Source: Croceicoccus naphthovorans (GTDB lineage: Bacteria > Pseudomonadota > Alphaproteobacteria > Sphingomonadales > Sphingomonadaceae). Taken from it: a DNA stretch of 64,000 bases. The notes under the pieces are model-generated. The model had not been told where the DNA came from. It saw only the letters and a program-made list of their open reading frames with translations, and did no database searches. Below, piece by piece: positions 1 to 9,516 of this stretch (positions within the stretch are counted from its first letter, which is position 1; each line of letters begins with the position of its first letter). The stretch lies in NCBI RefSeq assembly GCF_001028705.1, contig NZ_CP011770.1, positions 1,243,501 to 1,307,500 of the forward strand, in the 5' to 3' direction. Position numbers and translations under genes: made by a program.

Positions 1-733
1 GCGCCGCGAAGGTTTCGACCGCGTCGCCGCCGCCCCAGCGCGCCTGCATGTCCGGATCGTCGGCGCGCAGGAACGGGTTCGTCTCGCATTCGCGGCTGAG
101 GCGGGCAGGCACGGTCGGGTCACCGCGTGAACGACGCTCGGCGATTTCCTCGACATAGGTTGCCAGCGCGCGGTTCTCCGGGTCGGCGTGGGTCGCAAAG
201 CGCACGTTCGATTCGGTATATTCGTGCGCGCAGTAGAGCAGCGTTTCGCCCGGCAGATCGCGTACGCGTTTAAGGCTTGCCCAGAATTGCGGCGCGGTCC
301 CTTCGAACATGCGTCCGCAACCCAGCGCGAAGACGGCATCGCCGACGAAGGCGATGCCTGCCGATGGTACGTGATAGGCGCAGTGCCCAATCGTGTGTCC
401 GCCAACGTCTATCACGGTCGCTTCGTGAGCACCGATCCTGACGGTATCGCCGCCAGCGACAGTGCGGTCGATAGCCGCGATTTTCGGCGCTTCGACTTCC
501 GGCGCGGTGATGGTGCATCCGGTGGCAGCTTTGATCGCCTCGTTCCCGCCAGCGTGATCGGGGTGCCAGTGCGTGTTCCAGATCTGGGTGATCTGCCAGC
601 CTTTAGCGGCCGCCTCGCGCAAATAGGCGTCGGCGTCGGGCGTATCGATACAGACTGTTTCGTTGCTGTCGGTGTCGTGCAGCAGATAGCCGTAGTTGTC
701 GGACAGGCAGGGGAACTGGTGAACTTCGAGCAT
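1..733 (-). CDS. gloB: Hydroxyacylglutathione hydrolase (glyoxalase II), 3' end cut by window edge
   Basis: Hydrolyses S-lactoylglutathione to D-lactate and glutathione, the second step of methylglyoxal detoxification in the cytoplasm. The first 244 residues are visible; the family is about 240-255 aa, so only the last few residues lie outside. The metallo-beta-lactamase signature THWHPDH is at about residues 54-60. Further metal ligands are GGHTIGH (about 111-117), the Asp of FVGDAVFALGCG (about 129-140) and CAHEYT near 168-173. The start ATG at 733 follows a strong AAGAGGAGG ribosome site. It points the same way as rpsA but is separated from it by a good terminator, so it is probably its own unit. 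Confidence 0.93.
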   Translation of the reverse strand, partial: MLEVHQFPCLSDNYGYLLHDTDSNETVCIDTPDADAYLREAAAKGWQITQIWNTHWHPDHAGGNEAIKAATGCTITAPEVEAPKIAAIDRTVAGGDTVRIGAHEATVIDVGGHTIGHCAYHVPSAGIAFVGDAVFALGCGRMFEGTAPQFWASLKRVRDLPGETLLYCAHEYTESNVRFATHADPENRALATYVEEIAERRSRGDPTVPARLSRECETNPFLRADDPDMQARWGGGDAVETFAA

Positions 734-780
734 GACGCCTCCTCTTGGCGTCACAGATAGGTGCTGGGCTTGGGGAATGC

Positions 781-815
781 AAAAGGCCCGCCGACTCCAG
801 GGGGAGCGGCGGGCC
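781..815 (-). terminator. Intrinsic terminator downstream of rpsA
   Basis: A perfect 9-bp GC stem (785-793 with 807-815) is followed on the minus strand by TTTT. It lies about 90 bp past the rpsA stop and before gloB, so it ends the aroA-cmk-rpsA transcript. Confidence 0.8.
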
Positions 816-903
816 TGTCTGCTTTTGGCGGGGCCGTCACGGGCGTAAATCCCGTGATGCTCGACGGGCAGCTTGCGCTGCCCGCCACCGCCGACACTGC
901 GGC

Positions 904-2610
904 TTAGTTCTTGCCCTTCAGCGCTTCGCCGAGGATGTCGCCCAGCGACGCGCCGGAATCGGACGAGCCGTACTGTTCCACGGCCTGCTTCTCTTCCGAG
1001 ATCTGGCGTGCCTTGATCGAGAAGTTCGGCTTTTTGGTGCGGTCGAAACCGATAACCATTGCGTCGACCTTCTGACCGGTCTGGAAGCGATCGGGACGCT
1101 GTTCGTCGCGGTCGCGGCCAAGGTCCGAACGCTTGATGAAGCCGGTTGCGCCATCGTCGCCGACCTGAACTTCGAGGCCGCCATCGCGGACTTCGAGAAC
1201 GGTGACGGTGACCACGTCGTTACGCTTGAGGCCCGATGCCGAGGCAGCGCCGTCAGCCGACGGGGCACCCTTTTCGAGCTGCTTCATGCCAAGGCTGATG
1301 CGTTCCTTGTCGGTGTCGACGTCCAGAACCACGGCCTGAACCTGCTCGCCCTTGCGGTGCAGGGCCAGCGCGTCTTCGCCGGAAATGCCCCACGCGATGT
1401 CCGACATGTGGACCATGCCGTCGACGTCGCCCGGAAGGCCGATGAACAGGCCGAACTCGGTCGCGTTCTTGACTTCGCCTTCGACGGTCGAGCCAACCGG
1501 GAACTTCTCTGCGAAATCGTCCCACGGGTTCGACTGGGCCTGCTTGAGGCCAAGGCTGATGCGGCGCTTGTCGGCGTCGACTTCCAGCACCATGACTTCG
1601 ACTTCCTGGCTGGTCGAGACGATCTTGCCGGGGTGGACGTTCTTCTTGGTCCAGCTCATTTCCGAAACGTGGACCAGGCCTTCGATGCCCGCTTCCAGTT
1701 CGACGAACGCGCCGTATTCGGTGATGTTGGTGACGGTGCCGGCCAGCTTCGCGCCGACCGGGTACTTCGCACCGACGCCGTCCCACGGATCCGATTCCAG
1801 CTGCTTCATGCCAAGGCTGATGCGCTGCGTTTCGGGGTTGATGCGGACGATCTGGACGGTGACGGTGTCGCCGATGTTCACCACCTCGTTCGGGTGGTTG
1901 ACGCGCTTGTAGCTCATGTCGGTGACATGCAGCAGGCCGTCGATACCGCCGAGGTCGACGAACGCACCGTAATCGGTGATGTTCTTGACGACGCCGTCGA
2001 TGACCTGGCCTTCTTCAAGGTTGCCGATCAGTTCGCTGCGCTGTTCCGCGCGGGTCTCTTCAAGGACGGCGCGACGCGAAACGACGATGTTGCCGCGGCG
2101 GCGATCCATCTTGAGGATCTGGAACGGCTGCGGAATGCCCATCAGGGGCGCGATGTCGCGGACGGGGCGGATATCGACCTGCGAACCGGGCAGGAAGGCC
2201 ACGGCGCCGTCGAGGTCGACGGTGAAGCCGCCCTTGACGCGGCCGAAGATCGAGCCTTCGACGCGCTTGCCTTCGCCGAATTCGCTTTCAAGGCGATCCC
2301 ACGCGGCTTCGCGGCGGGCGCGGTCGCGGCTGAGCATCGCTTCGCCGTCGGCGTTCTCGACGCGGTCGACGAAAACTTCGACTTCGTCACCGACGTTGAG
2401 TTCGCCGTCTTCGCCGTTGCGGCCGAATTCAGCAAGGCGCACGCGGCCTTCGCTCTTCAGGCCGACGTCGATGATCGCCATGCCGTTTTCGATGTTGGTG
2501 ACGGTGCCTTTGACGACACGGCCCTCGAAACCGCCATCGGCTTCGGAGCCGAGGGTTTCGTCGAGCATTTTCGCGAAATCGTCGCGAGTGGGATTGGCTG
2601 AAGTTGCCAT
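904..2610 (-). CDS. rpsA: 30S ribosomal protein S1
   Basis: S1 binds mRNA leaders and helps the 30S subunit start translation. The 568-aa product has the usual length and about six S1 (OB-fold) repeats. The central ones carry typical wording such as YGAFVDLGGIDGLLHVTDMS and YGAFVELEAGIEGLVHVSEM, each followed by RISLGMKQ or RISLGLKQ. An AGGAAG ribosome site precedes the ATG. It lies downstream of aroA and cmk, the conserved proteobacterial order, but a 218-bp gap before it probably holds its own promoter. Confidence 0.97.
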   Translation of the reverse strand: MATSANPTRDDFAKMLDETLGSEADGGFEGRVVKGTVTNIENGMAIIDVGLKSEGRVRLAEFGRNGEDGELNVGDEVEVFVDRVENADGEAMLSRDRARREAAWDRLESEFGEGKRVEGSIFGRVKGGFTVDLDGAVAFLPGSQVDIRPVRDIAPLMGIPQPFQILKMDRRRGNIVVSRRAVLEETRAEQRSELIGNLEEGQVIDGVVKNITDYGAFVDLGGIDGLLHVTDMSYKRVNHPNEVVNIGDTVTVQIVRINPETQRISLGMKQLESDPWDGVGAKYPVGAKLAGTVTNITEYGAFVELEAGIEGLVHVSEMSWTKKNVHPGKIVSTSQEVEVMVLEVDADKRRISLGLKQAQSNPWDDFAEKFPVGSTVEGEVKNATEFGLFIGLPGDVDGMVHMSDIAWGISGEDALALHRKGEQVQAVVLDVDTDKERISLGMKQLEKGAPSADGAASASGLKRNDVVTVTVLEVRDGGLEVQVGDDGATGFIKRSDLGRDRDEQRPDRFQTGQKVDAMVIGFDRTKKPNFSIKARQISEEKQAVEQYGSSDSGASLGDILGEALKGKN

Positions 2611-2828
2611 GTGTTCAGGTCTTCCTGTTCTGTCTGCTACCGGCCACCGGTTTTACCGGGGTCTTTCACCGCCTCCCGCACCATTGCGGGGCTAGCGGGG
2701 CAAGAGGGCCGAGCTCTCCGCGATGGCCGAATACTGCCGCGAAGGTCCGTTAAAGCCGAGGCTGTTAGGGACGGGCGCGCGTCTAAGTCAGATGCGCGCG
2801 AAAGGCAAGGAAAACCGCGATCTTCGCG

Positions 2829-3476
2829 TTATTCGGCGGCCTTGCGGGCCAGCAGGTCGTCAACGATGCGGATCGCTTCGGCCAGCGACTGCGCGGCATT
2901 GAGGTTTGAATTGTCGAGCGTGACGGCATCGGGCGCTTCGACCAGCGGGGCCTCCGCCCGATTGCGGTCGCGCGCGTCGCGGGCGATCAGGTCCTCGCGG
3001 ATCGCGTCCAGCGTCACGTCCTGACCCCGCCTTACCATCTCGGCATGGCGGCGCTGGGCGCGGGCCTCGACACTGGCGGTGACGAACAGCTTCACGTCGG
3101 CATCGGGCGCAATGACGGTGCCGATGTCGCGCCCGTCCAGCACCGCGCCGCCGGGGCGAGCGGCGAATTCACGCTGGCGTTCCAGCAGAGCGGCGCGCAC
3201 GCGTTTGTGCACCGAGACTCGGCTTGCCAGCGCGCCGACGTTTTCGCCGCGCAATTCGGGGTCTTTGAGCAGCGAATCGGGAAAACCGGTTGCCTCTACC
3301 GCCGCCAGCGGATCATCCGGGTCGATACCCATCATCCGCGCCTGCATACCGACCGCCCGATAGAGCAATCCGGTGTCGAGGTGCGCCAGCCCATAATGCT
3401 TGGCCAAGCCGCGCGCGATCGTGCCTTTGCCGCTGGCGGTGGGGCCGTCGACGGCGATGACGATGCGGCGTTTCAT
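2829..3476 (-). CDS. cmk: Cytidylate kinase
   Basis: Phosphorylates CMP and dCMP with ATP for nucleotide synthesis. The 215-aa product begins [19 protein letters not shown], which holds the P-loop (GPTASGKGT, about residues 10-18), followed by LDTGLLYRAV (acceptor region) and LDGRDIGTVIAPDA, all typical of Cmk. The ATG at 3476 overlaps the stop of the preceding small membrane-protein gene by 4 bp (ATGA), so the two are translationally coupled. A longer in-frame extension upstream is open only because it shadows that gene and aroA. Confidence 0.95.
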   Translation of the reverse strand: MKRRIVIAVDGPTASGKGTIARGLAKHYGLAHLDTGLLYRAVGMQARMMGIDPDDPLAAVEATGFPDSLLKDPELRGENVGALASRVSVHKRVRAALLERQREFAARPGGAVLDGRDIGTVIAPDADVKLFVTASVEARAQRRHAEMVRRGQDVTLDAIREDLIARDARDRNRAEAPLVEAPDAVTLDNSNLNAAQSLAEAIRIVDDLLARKAAE

Positions 3477-3736
3477 TGGGCGCTCCTGCGATTGCGCATG
3501 GCCTTGACCAGACCCCAGATCGCGATGGCGGCCCAGAACCCTTCCAGCACCAGAGAGGGCAGGTTGGGGTGATAGACCAGCGATACGGTCAGCAAGGCCG
3601 CGCCCAGCAGGTTCACGCCATGCTGCACGAAAGGGTTCGGTTCGGCCTTTCCGGTCAGGTAGGCATAGGCGAAGATGATGCAGGCCATGCCGGCAAAGCC
3701 GACCAGCGTAGGCATGTCGATCGGCGGAACTGTCAC
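3473..3736 (-). CDS. Small CBU_0592-like membrane protein
   Basis: An 87-aa hydrophobic protein with about three predicted membrane segments (roughly residues 10-27, 42-56 and 62-78) and a short basic C-terminus ending MRNRRSAQ. It resembles the small CBU_0592-like membrane domain family, whose function is unknown. It sits between aroA and cmk: its GTG start overlaps the aroA stop (GTGA) and its stop overlaps the cmk start (ATGA), so its synthesis is tied to both. The family assignment is from memory of the sequence pattern; that it is a real gene is well supported by the double overlap. Confidence 0.8.
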   Translation of the reverse strand: MTVPPIDMPTLVGFAGMACIIFAYAYLTGKAEPNPFVQHGVNLLGAALLTVSLVYHPNLPSLVLEGFWAAIAIWGLVKAMRNRRSAQ

Positions 3737-5088
3737 TGGGCTGACGCGGCTTGTGCCAGCAGGACTTCGAATGTCGGGAAGCTGGTGCGGATCGGGGCGG
3801 TATCGTCCACCTCCACGCCGCCAGTGCTGGCAAGGCCCGCGATGGCCATGCTCATGGCGATGCGGTGGTCGAGGTGGGTGACGACTGCTTCGTCGGTGGT
3901 GGTGCCGGTAAGCGGCGTACCGCCCGTGCCATCAATGACAAGGCCGTCTTCGCGTTCTTCGATACGCGCACCCGCCAGCGTCAGCGCAGCGGCCATCGCG
4001 GCAAGGCGGTCCGATTCCTTGACGCGCAACTCGTCCAATCCGCTCGTGACCGTGCGCCCCTTGGCGAGCGAGGCGGCGACGAACAGCACGGGAAACTCGT
4101 CGATCATCGCAGGCGCTACCGCCGGATCGACATCGATCCCGGTCAGCGCGGAATGCCGCACGCGCAAGTCGGCGACCGGCTCTCCACCAACTTCGCGGCG
4201 GTCCAGTTCTTCGATGCTTCCGCCCATCTGGCGCAGCACATCGAACAGAGCGGCGCGGGTGGGGTTCAGGCCGACATTCTCGATCACGAGGTCGCTGCCT
4301 TCGACAAGCAATGCCGCGACGACGAAAAACGCGGCGGAGGACGGATCACCCGGCACCACGATCTGCTGAGCACGAAGGTTTGCCTCGCCGTGAATGCGGA
4401 TTACGCGGTCGCCGTCGATCTCCTCGACGGTCAACTGCGCACCGAACCCTGTCAGCATGCGTTCGGTATGGTCGCGCGTCGGCACTGGCTCGATCACTGT
4501 CGTTATGCCCGGCGTGTTCAGGCCGGCCAGCAGCACCGCGCTCTTCACCTGCGCGCTGGCGACCGGCAGGCGATATTCGATTGGCACTGCCGGATGCGCG
4601 CCGCGCATCGTCAGCGGCAGCGTCTGAGAATTGTTGGCACCCGGCGCGCAAGTGAAATCCGCGCCCATCTGCGACAGCGGTTCGGTCACGCGCCCCATCG
4701 GGCGTTTCGACAGGCTGGCATCGCCGGTCAGCGTCGCGGTAATCCCGTGACTGGCGATCACGCCCATCAGCAGGCGGGTCGAAGTGCCCGAATTGCCCAT
4801 GTCCAGCGCTGCCTGCGGTTGCAGCAAGCCGCCGACGCCTACGCCGTCGATGTTCCAGGCGCCGTCGCGGGTCCGTTCTACGCCCGCGCCCATCGCACGC
4901 ATCGCGGCGGCGGTGGCCATCACGTCTTCGCCTTCCAGCAACCCGGTCACGGTGGTGCGGCCCACGGCCAGCGCGCCGAACATGATCGAACGGTGGCTGA
5001 TCGATTTGTCGCCCGGCACACGGACCCGTCCGGTCAACGGTCCAGCGACGGAAAAGCGGCGGGGAGAGGGCGTTTCAGGTTGGCTCAT
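3733..5088 (-). CDS. aroA: 3-phosphoshikimate 1-carboxyvinyltransferase (EPSP synthase)
   Basis: Joins shikimate-3-phosphate and phosphoenolpyruvate in the sixth step of the shikimate pathway. The 451-aa product shows the EPSP synthase signatures: [18 protein letters not shown] near residue 24 (phosphate-binding Lys and Ser), [15 protein letters not shown] (about residue 95) and [14 protein letters not shown] near residue 350. The length and the Ala in the [11 protein letters not shown] segment suggest the class II type common in alphaproteobacteria, but this cannot be settled by eye. It is the first gene of the overlapping aroA-membrane protein-cmk unit. Confidence 0.96.
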   Translation of the reverse strand: MSQPETPSPRRFSVAGPLTGRVRVPGDKSISHRSIMFGALAVGRTTVTGLLEGEDVMATAAAMRAMGAGVERTRDGAWNIDGVGVGGLLQPQAALDMGNSGTSTRLLMGVIASHGITATLTGDASLSKRPMGRVTEPLSQMGADFTCAPGANNSQTLPLTMRGAHPAVPIEYRLPVASAQVKSAVLLAGLNTPGITTVIEPVPTRDHTERMLTGFGAQLTVEEIDGDRVIRIHGEANLRAQQIVVPGDPSSAAFFVVAALLVEGSDLVIENVGLNPTRAALFDVLRQMGGSIEELDRREVGGEPVADLRVRHSALTGIDVDPAVAPAMIDEFPVLFVAASLAKGRTVTSGLDELRVKESDRLAAMAAALTLAGARIEEREDGLVIDGTGGTPLTGTTTDEAVVTHLDHRIAMSMAIAGLASTGGVEVDDTAPIRTSFPTFEVLLAQAASAQ

Positions 5089-5272
5089 CAGAAAGGTAAC
5101 GGCTCCGGTTCGGCGGCGGCTTTTGACAGGGGCGCGCCCCTATGGCAAGGCGCGCGCTTCGTCGCGGGGCCAAGGTCGCTTGCAGGCCCGATTCCGCGCA
5201 CCCAGATATCGCCAGAACACGCAAATACCACCAAACGCGCCCCGCATCCGGGGCAACCAGACGAGGAAATTC

Positions 5273-5593
5273 ATGGTCAAGCCAGAATGGGGTGCAAAGC
5301 ACACCTGCCCGAAGTGCGGCACCCGCTTCTACGATCTCGGCAAGGACGATCCGGTCACCTGCATCGAATGCGGCAACGAATGGACGCCCGAGCCGGTGCT
5401 GAAGTCGAAACAGCCGATCCCGTACGAGGAACAGAAGCAAACCGAAAAGCAGGACGATAGCGATCTTGGCGACGACGATCTGGACATCGACGTCGACGAC
5501 GATGACGATTCGCCCGACAACGATGTCGATCTTGGCGGCGACGACGATCTTGGCGTGACCAAGGCCAAGGACGACGACAGCGACGATACCTGA
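5273..5593 (+). CDS. TIGR02300 / FYDLN-acid family protein
   Basis: A 106-aa protein with a zinc-ribbon-like head ([15 protein letters not shown] at about 12-26, then CIECG) and a tail made almost only of Asp and Glu. This FYDLN plus acidic tail layout defines the TIGR02300 family of alphaproteobacteria; no function is established. The start ATG at 5273 follows an ACGAGGAAA ribosome site and places the conserved head at the N-terminus, so the longer open frame upstream, opposite aroA, is not used. It is divergent from aroA. Confidence 0.9.
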   Translation: MVKPEWGAKHTCPKCGTRFYDLGKDDPVTCIECGNEWTPEPVLKSKQPIPYEEQKQTEKQDDSDLGDDDLDIDVDDDDDSPDNDVDLGGDDDLGVTKAKDDDSDDT

Positions 5594-5604
5594 TCCGCGA
5601 ATGC

Positions 5605-5635
5605 GCCGCCTGTTCGGTTAAATCGGACAGGCGGC
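5605..5635 (+). terminator. Hairpin after the FYDLN-acid gene
   Basis: A perfect 9-bp stem (5605-5613 with 5627-5635) begins 12 bases after the stop codon. It is followed by AAAAA rather than a T run on the plus strand, so it may work as a 3'-end stabiliser or a weak terminator. Confidence 0.4.
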
Positions 5636-5763
5636 AAAAACGCGAAATTTCCCTCTTGCATGGGGGAAGGCCGGTCCCTAAAGAGCGGCTCCCGACGCGC
5701 TTCGGCACAGTCGGAAACGGTTCGCCACCCAGGCCGGGCCGCAGATGAAAATCGATGGATTTC

Positions 5764-5839
<76 letters not shown>

Positions 5840-5928
5840 TCGATCTCCCCACCTTTCCTGCACATCATGCCCGGCGCGGTTGCGCCCGGCGCAGCGCTGG
5901 CTATTAGCCGCGGGGCAGGAGGTGCCTT

Positions 5929-6345
5929 ATGGCCAAACGCTACTGGCTGATGAAATCCGAACCCGACGTCTATTCGTGGGACGACCTTTGCGAAGAGGGT
6001 GAGGGGACGTGGGACGGCGTGCGCAACTATCGTGCGCGCAACAACCTCGCCGCCATGAAAAAGGGCGAGCGGTTCTTCTTCTACCATTCCAACATCGGGC
6101 TGGAGATCGTCGGCATTGCCGAGATCAGCGTGGCGGGCATCACCGATCCCACCGATGAGACGGGCAAGTGGGCCGCAGTGAAGGTGAAGCCGGTGAAGAA
6201 GCTGGACCATCCGGTCACGCTGAAACAGGTGAAGGCGACGCCCGAACTGGCCGAGATGGAACTGGTCAAGCAATCGCGCCTGTCCGTGAGCGAGGTCATG
6301 CCCGACGAGTGGAAAAAAATCCTGTCGATGTCCAAAAAAGGCTGA
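5929..6345 (+). CDS. EVE domain-containing protein
   Basis: A 138-aa protein that is a single EVE domain (PUA-like fold, related to thymocyte nuclear protein 1). Diagnostic segments are the N-terminal YWLMKSEPDVYSWDDL, WDGVRNYRARNNL and the FFYHSNIG aromatic motif near residue 50. EVE domains are thought to bind modified bases in DNA or RNA; no ligand can be read from the sequence. It lies alone between tRNA-Ala and a small unknown gene; a GCAGGAGG ribosome site precedes the ATG. Confidence 0.92.
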   Translation: MAKRYWLMKSEPDVYSWDDLCEEGEGTWDGVRNYRARNNLAAMKKGERFFFYHSNIGLEIVGIAEISVAGITDPTDETGKWAAVKVKPVKKLDHPVTLKQVKATPELAEMELVKQSRLSVSEVMPDEWKKILSMSKKG

Positions 6346-6548
6346 TCTTTCCATCGCTTCGCGGCCTGAGCGGGATGCGATGGTTAACGCCATTGTCCCG
6401 GTCCGGGGCAGAGGGCGCAAGACGTCTTGGATAGCTACGTAAAGGCCCGTATTTAAGGAACGGTTACCGCGCGCGAGACGTTAATCGGGTGAACCAACCC
6501 ACAGGATTACCGCACCGCACGCGATACAGATCAGGAGCCTGACGCCCG

Positions 6549-6785
6549 ATGCCGACTGCCGCCCTCGAACCCGCTCGTGAGCCCGCACTGGCCCCCACCG
6601 CCGCCCCGCGCCGGTTCCGGGCGGCCATGCTGCGGCGGCCGACATTCGGGCGACGCAAGGGCGCGGCGTTGCCGCCGATTGCGGAAGACGACACCGGCAC
6701 GTTCAGGATTACCAATCAGGACGTGCGCGATTTCCTGATGGCCTATTCGGCTTGCTTTATGGCGGTGATCGGCTTCTTCGCCTGA
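6549..6785 (+). CDS. Small hypothetical membrane-anchored protein
   Basis: A 78-aa protein of unknown function. A basic, Pro/Ala/Arg-rich N-terminal half is followed by ITNQDVRDFLMAYSACFMAV and a short hydrophobic end that could act as a C-terminal membrane segment. A CAGGAG ribosome site stands about 12 bases before the ATG. It stops 5 bp before the end of the convergent MFS gene. Codon use is like the neighbours, which supports a real gene; no family is recognised. Confidence 0.6.
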   Translation: MPTAALEPAREPALAPTAAPRRFRAAMLRRPTFGRRKGAALPPIAEDDTGTFRITNQDVRDFLMAYSACFMAVIGFFA

Positions 6786-6789
6786 TCGC

Positions 6790-8100
6790 CTATTCCGCGA
6801 TGGCGGGCTCTTCGATTTCTGCCTGATAGAGTATCCAGCCCAACCACGCCGAGATCACGCACATCGCCGCCGCCAGAAGCAACTGATCCACGATCGCAAC
6901 GCCCAGCCACGTCAGGCCCATCGCGATAAGGGCCCCGGCGGCCATCGCAGCAGAGTTGACGATATTGTTCGCCGCAACAGTTCGTGCGGTTTGCGACTTG
7001 TCGACCACGGTGGTCAGAAACGCATAGAGCGGCACGACGAAAATGCCGCCCGCGACCGCGATGCCCAACAGGCACAACAGCAGCGGAATCGCCAAGGGCT
7101 GCACCACGAACTCGCTGATCGAATAAAGCCCTTCGTGCTGCGGCCATGCCTTGCAGACGAGGTGGAAAGCCACGACGAACAGGCCCATAACCACGACCGC
7201 CGCAGGGGCATGGCGGGCCGAAACCTCTCCCTTCAACAGCGCGTTGATGGTCATCGACCCGGCTGCGACTCCGATGGAAAAGACGACGAGGAACAGGCTG
7301 GCCACTTCCTTGCTTGCGGTCAGCACGTTCTTCGCAAGTGGCGGGAACTCGATGAACAGCACCGCGCCGATGGTCCAGAAAAAGCTGATCGCAAGGATCG
7401 CGTAGAATACCCGCTTTTCCTCCATCGTGGCGCGCACGACGTTGATCGAGGAGCGGATGATGTTGAAATCCACCGACTCGCCCACGGCCTGAGCCGGAGC
7501 AGGGGGGACCTGACGCCCGCTGAACCAGCCGATGACCGCGATAATCATGACGATCGCGGCGGCGATTTCCACCGCGATGAACCCGGCAAGGATCGTGCCC
7601 GCCAGCACAGCGAGATAGGTTGCCGCCTCGATCAGGCCGGTGCCCGCCAGCACCTCATTCTTCTGCAAGTGCTGCGGCAGGATCGCGTACTTGATCGGTC
7701 CGAAAAACGTCGAATGCGCGCCAAGTCCGGTCAAAGCCACCAGCATCAGGGGAATCGCAACCGTCGTGACGGCGATGTCCAGCCACGCCAGTATCAACCC
7801 GCCCGCGCCGATCGCCATGATCCCGATTTCGGCCAGCTTCACCCATCGGATAATCGCCGCCTTGTCGCGCATATCGGCCAGTTGTCCCGATACGGCGGAA
7901 AACAGCACATAGGGCAGGGTGAACAGGCCCGACGCGATGGCAGAGAACTGCGCCTCCTGCTCTGCCGTGCTGTAAACCTGATACACGACGAACAGCACCA
8001 TCGCGTTCTTGTACAGGTTATCGTTGAACGCCCCCAGCAGCTGGGTGACGAACAGGGGCAGGAAACGGCGCCGGGTGAGAAGGTGGGTGGTAGTCGTCAT
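6790..8100 (-). CDS. MFS transporter, LplT/lysophospholipid-carrier-like
   Basis: A 436-aa major facilitator protein with about 12 predicted membrane helices. The N-terminal motif LLTRRRFLPLFVTQLLGAFNDNLYKNAM is typical of the LplT/Aas-type branch, in which the carrier flips lysophospholipids for re-acylation. FxxPxxYAILPQHL (FGPIKYAILPQHL near residue 130) fits the same group. No acyltransferase domain is fused to it and no aas gene is adjacent, so the substrate is inferred. An in-frame GTG at 8115 could extend it by five residues; neither start has a clear ribosome site. Confidence 0.8.
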   Translation of the reverse strand: MTTTTHLLTRRRFLPLFVTQLLGAFNDNLYKNAMVLFVVYQVYSTAEQEAQFSAIASGLFTLPYVLFSAVSGQLADMRDKAAIIRWVKLAEIGIMAIGAGGLILAWLDIAVTTVAIPLMLVALTGLGAHSTFFGPIKYAILPQHLQKNEVLAGTGLIEAATYLAVLAGTILAGFIAVEIAAAIVMIIAVIGWFSGRQVPPAPAQAVGESVDFNIIRSSINVVRATMEEKRVFYAILAISFFWTIGAVLFIEFPPLAKNVLTASKEVASLFLVVFSIGVAAGSMTINALLKGEVSARHAPAAVVVMGLFVVAFHLVCKAWPQHEGLYSISEFVVQPLAIPLLLCLLGIAVAGGIFVVPLYAFLTTVVDKSQTARTVAANNIVNSAAMAAGALIAMGLTWLGVAIVDQLLLAAAMCVISAWLGWILYQAEIEEPAIAE

Positions 8101-8213
8101 GCGGGGGTGTGGCACCCGTGCTTAATGGGGACAGGCGATAGGGCAACCCCCGACAACGCTTTTGCCCGGCGCGCTTTCACGCTATGCGCCGGGATGAGAC
8201 ACGATCGCGGACC

Positions 8214-8765
8214 ATGCTGACCCTTCCAAACATCCTGACCCTGTCGCGCATTTTCGCGGTTCCCTTGCTGGTTACGCTGTTGTGGTGGCCTGACTGGACG
8301 TTGGGCCACTGGATCGCTTTTGCGCTTTATTGTGTCGCGGGCATTACCGATTATTTCGACGGGATGCTGGCGCGGGCCAGCGGGCGGGTCAGCCGACTGG
8401 GCATCTTTCTGGATCCGATCGCCGACAAGATCATGGTCGCCGCCGTCATCCTGGTGCTGGTCCACACCGGTATCATACCGGGAATTCATGTTCTGGCGGC
8501 TCTCGTCATCCTGTTAAGAGAGATAATGGTCTCGGGGCTGAGAGAGTTCCTTGCGGGCGTCCAGGTTTCGGTTCCGGTGTCGAAACTGGCCAAGTGGAAA
8601 ACGACGTTTCAGATGCTGTCGCTGGGCGCGTTGATCGTGTCTGGCGCATTGCCGAACGTGGCGTTCGTGTACTGGACGGGGATGATCTCTCTATGGGCTG
8701 CGGCGCTGCTGACGGCGATAACCGGTTGGGATTACCTGCGGATCGGCCTGCGCCACATGGATTAG
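8214..8765 (+). CDS. pgsA: CDP-diacylglycerol-glycerol-3-phosphate 3-phosphatidyltransferase
   Basis: Makes phosphatidylglycerol phosphate at the inner membrane, the committed step to phosphatidylglycerol and cardiolipin. The 183-aa protein starts MLTLPNILTLSRIFAVPLL and holds the CDP-alcohol phosphatidyltransferase signature D-G-x2-A-R-x8-G-x3-D-x3-D as DYFDGMLARASG and LGIFLDPIADK. Several hydrophobic helices follow. An ATG ten codons upstream (8184) is possible, but family members usually begin at MLTLPN, so 8214 is preferred. It diverges from the MFS gene. Confidence 0.93.
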   Translation: MLTLPNILTLSRIFAVPLLVTLLWWPDWTLGHWIAFALYCVAGITDYFDGMLARASGRVSRLGIFLDPIADKIMVAAVILVLVHTGIIPGIHVLAALVILLREIMVSGLREFLAGVQVSVPVSKLAKWKTTFQMLSLGALIVSGALPNVAFVYWTGMISLWAAALLTAITGWDYLRIGLRHMD

Positions 8766-8823
8766 GGCGATCGTTTCGTGCGGTACGATTGACGTGTGAC
8801 AGCGCGATCCTTACAACTCTTTC

Positions 8824-9516
8824 ATGTTAAAGCGATTTCGCGAACGATATCTGGACCTTCTGGGGTCGATCTACCTTTATAACGAGCATCGAGGATATAC
8901 CGCGATCGATCGAGTCCTCGATGCGATCCGCGCTCGTTCGCCCGACGATCATGTCTTGATCGCGGCGGTGGAACGCCACCGCGCGGACGAGCGCAAGCAC
9001 TACGACATGTTCCGCCGCTGGTTCGAATTGCGCGGAGCGATGCCGCTGTCGGTGGATCGCACCTGCGGGCATATCGACCGGTTTGTCGAGATCATGTTTC
9101 GCAAGCGTATCGACGATCTGGATACGCAAAAGGTGATCGACGACGACGGCCAGTTCGAAAAGCTCTGCCGCGTGATCTCGCTGACCGAGCAGCGCGGGTT
9201 CCGGCAGGTCGAGATATTGCTGGCGCATCCCTTGGTGCGTGACGACAAGGTGCTGATGAAGATCTTCGCCATCATCCATCGCGACGAACCGAGCCACTGG
9301 GCGCCTTACGATGGCTGGCTGAAGGCCAACGGCAAGCGCGATCCGAAATGGTGGGAGCGGGCGGTTGACACCTTCATCCATTCCGAACTGCTGTTCCTGA
9401 AACTGCCCGCATTGTTCGTGAACCCCTTCGTGCGGCGGCGGGGGGATTGGCCCGATGCGCACGACGCGGCACCGGTTGGGCCGAATGCCCGCGAACTGGC
9501 GCTTCTCGCGGAATGA
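8824..9516 (+). CDS. Ferritin-like domain protein
   Basis: A 230-aa, mostly helical protein with spaced ligand-type motifs: NEHRGY near residue 20, AVERHRADERKHYDMF near 48-63, SLTEQRGF near 119-126 and IHRDEPSHW near 150-158. The Glu and ExxH pattern is that of a four-helix di-iron ferritin-like fold. Which reaction it supports is unknown. Its stop overlaps the start of the GtrA-like gene (ATGA), and a glycosyltransferase follows, so the three may form one envelope-related unit. Confidence 0.75.
   Translation: MLKRFRERYLDLLGSIYLYNEHRGYTAIDRVLDAIRARSPDDHVLIAAVERHRADERKHYDMFRRWFELRGAMPLSVDRTCGHIDRFVEIMFRKRIDDLDTQKVIDDDGQFEKLCRVISLTEQRGFRQVEILLAHPLVRDDKVLMKIFAIIHRDEPSHWAPYDGWLKANGKRDPKWWERAVDTFIHSELLFLKLPALFVNPFVRRRGDWPDAHDAAPVGPNARELALLAE

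Noticed and set aside
745..2601. 618-aa open frame on the plus strand opposite rpsA
   Set aside because: It mirrors rpsA codons in high-GC DNA; the S1 protein on the other strand is certain.
3751..5460. 569-aa plus-strand frame opposite aroA
   Set aside because: A shadow of aroA that runs into the FYDLN-acid gene in another frame; no domain is seen.
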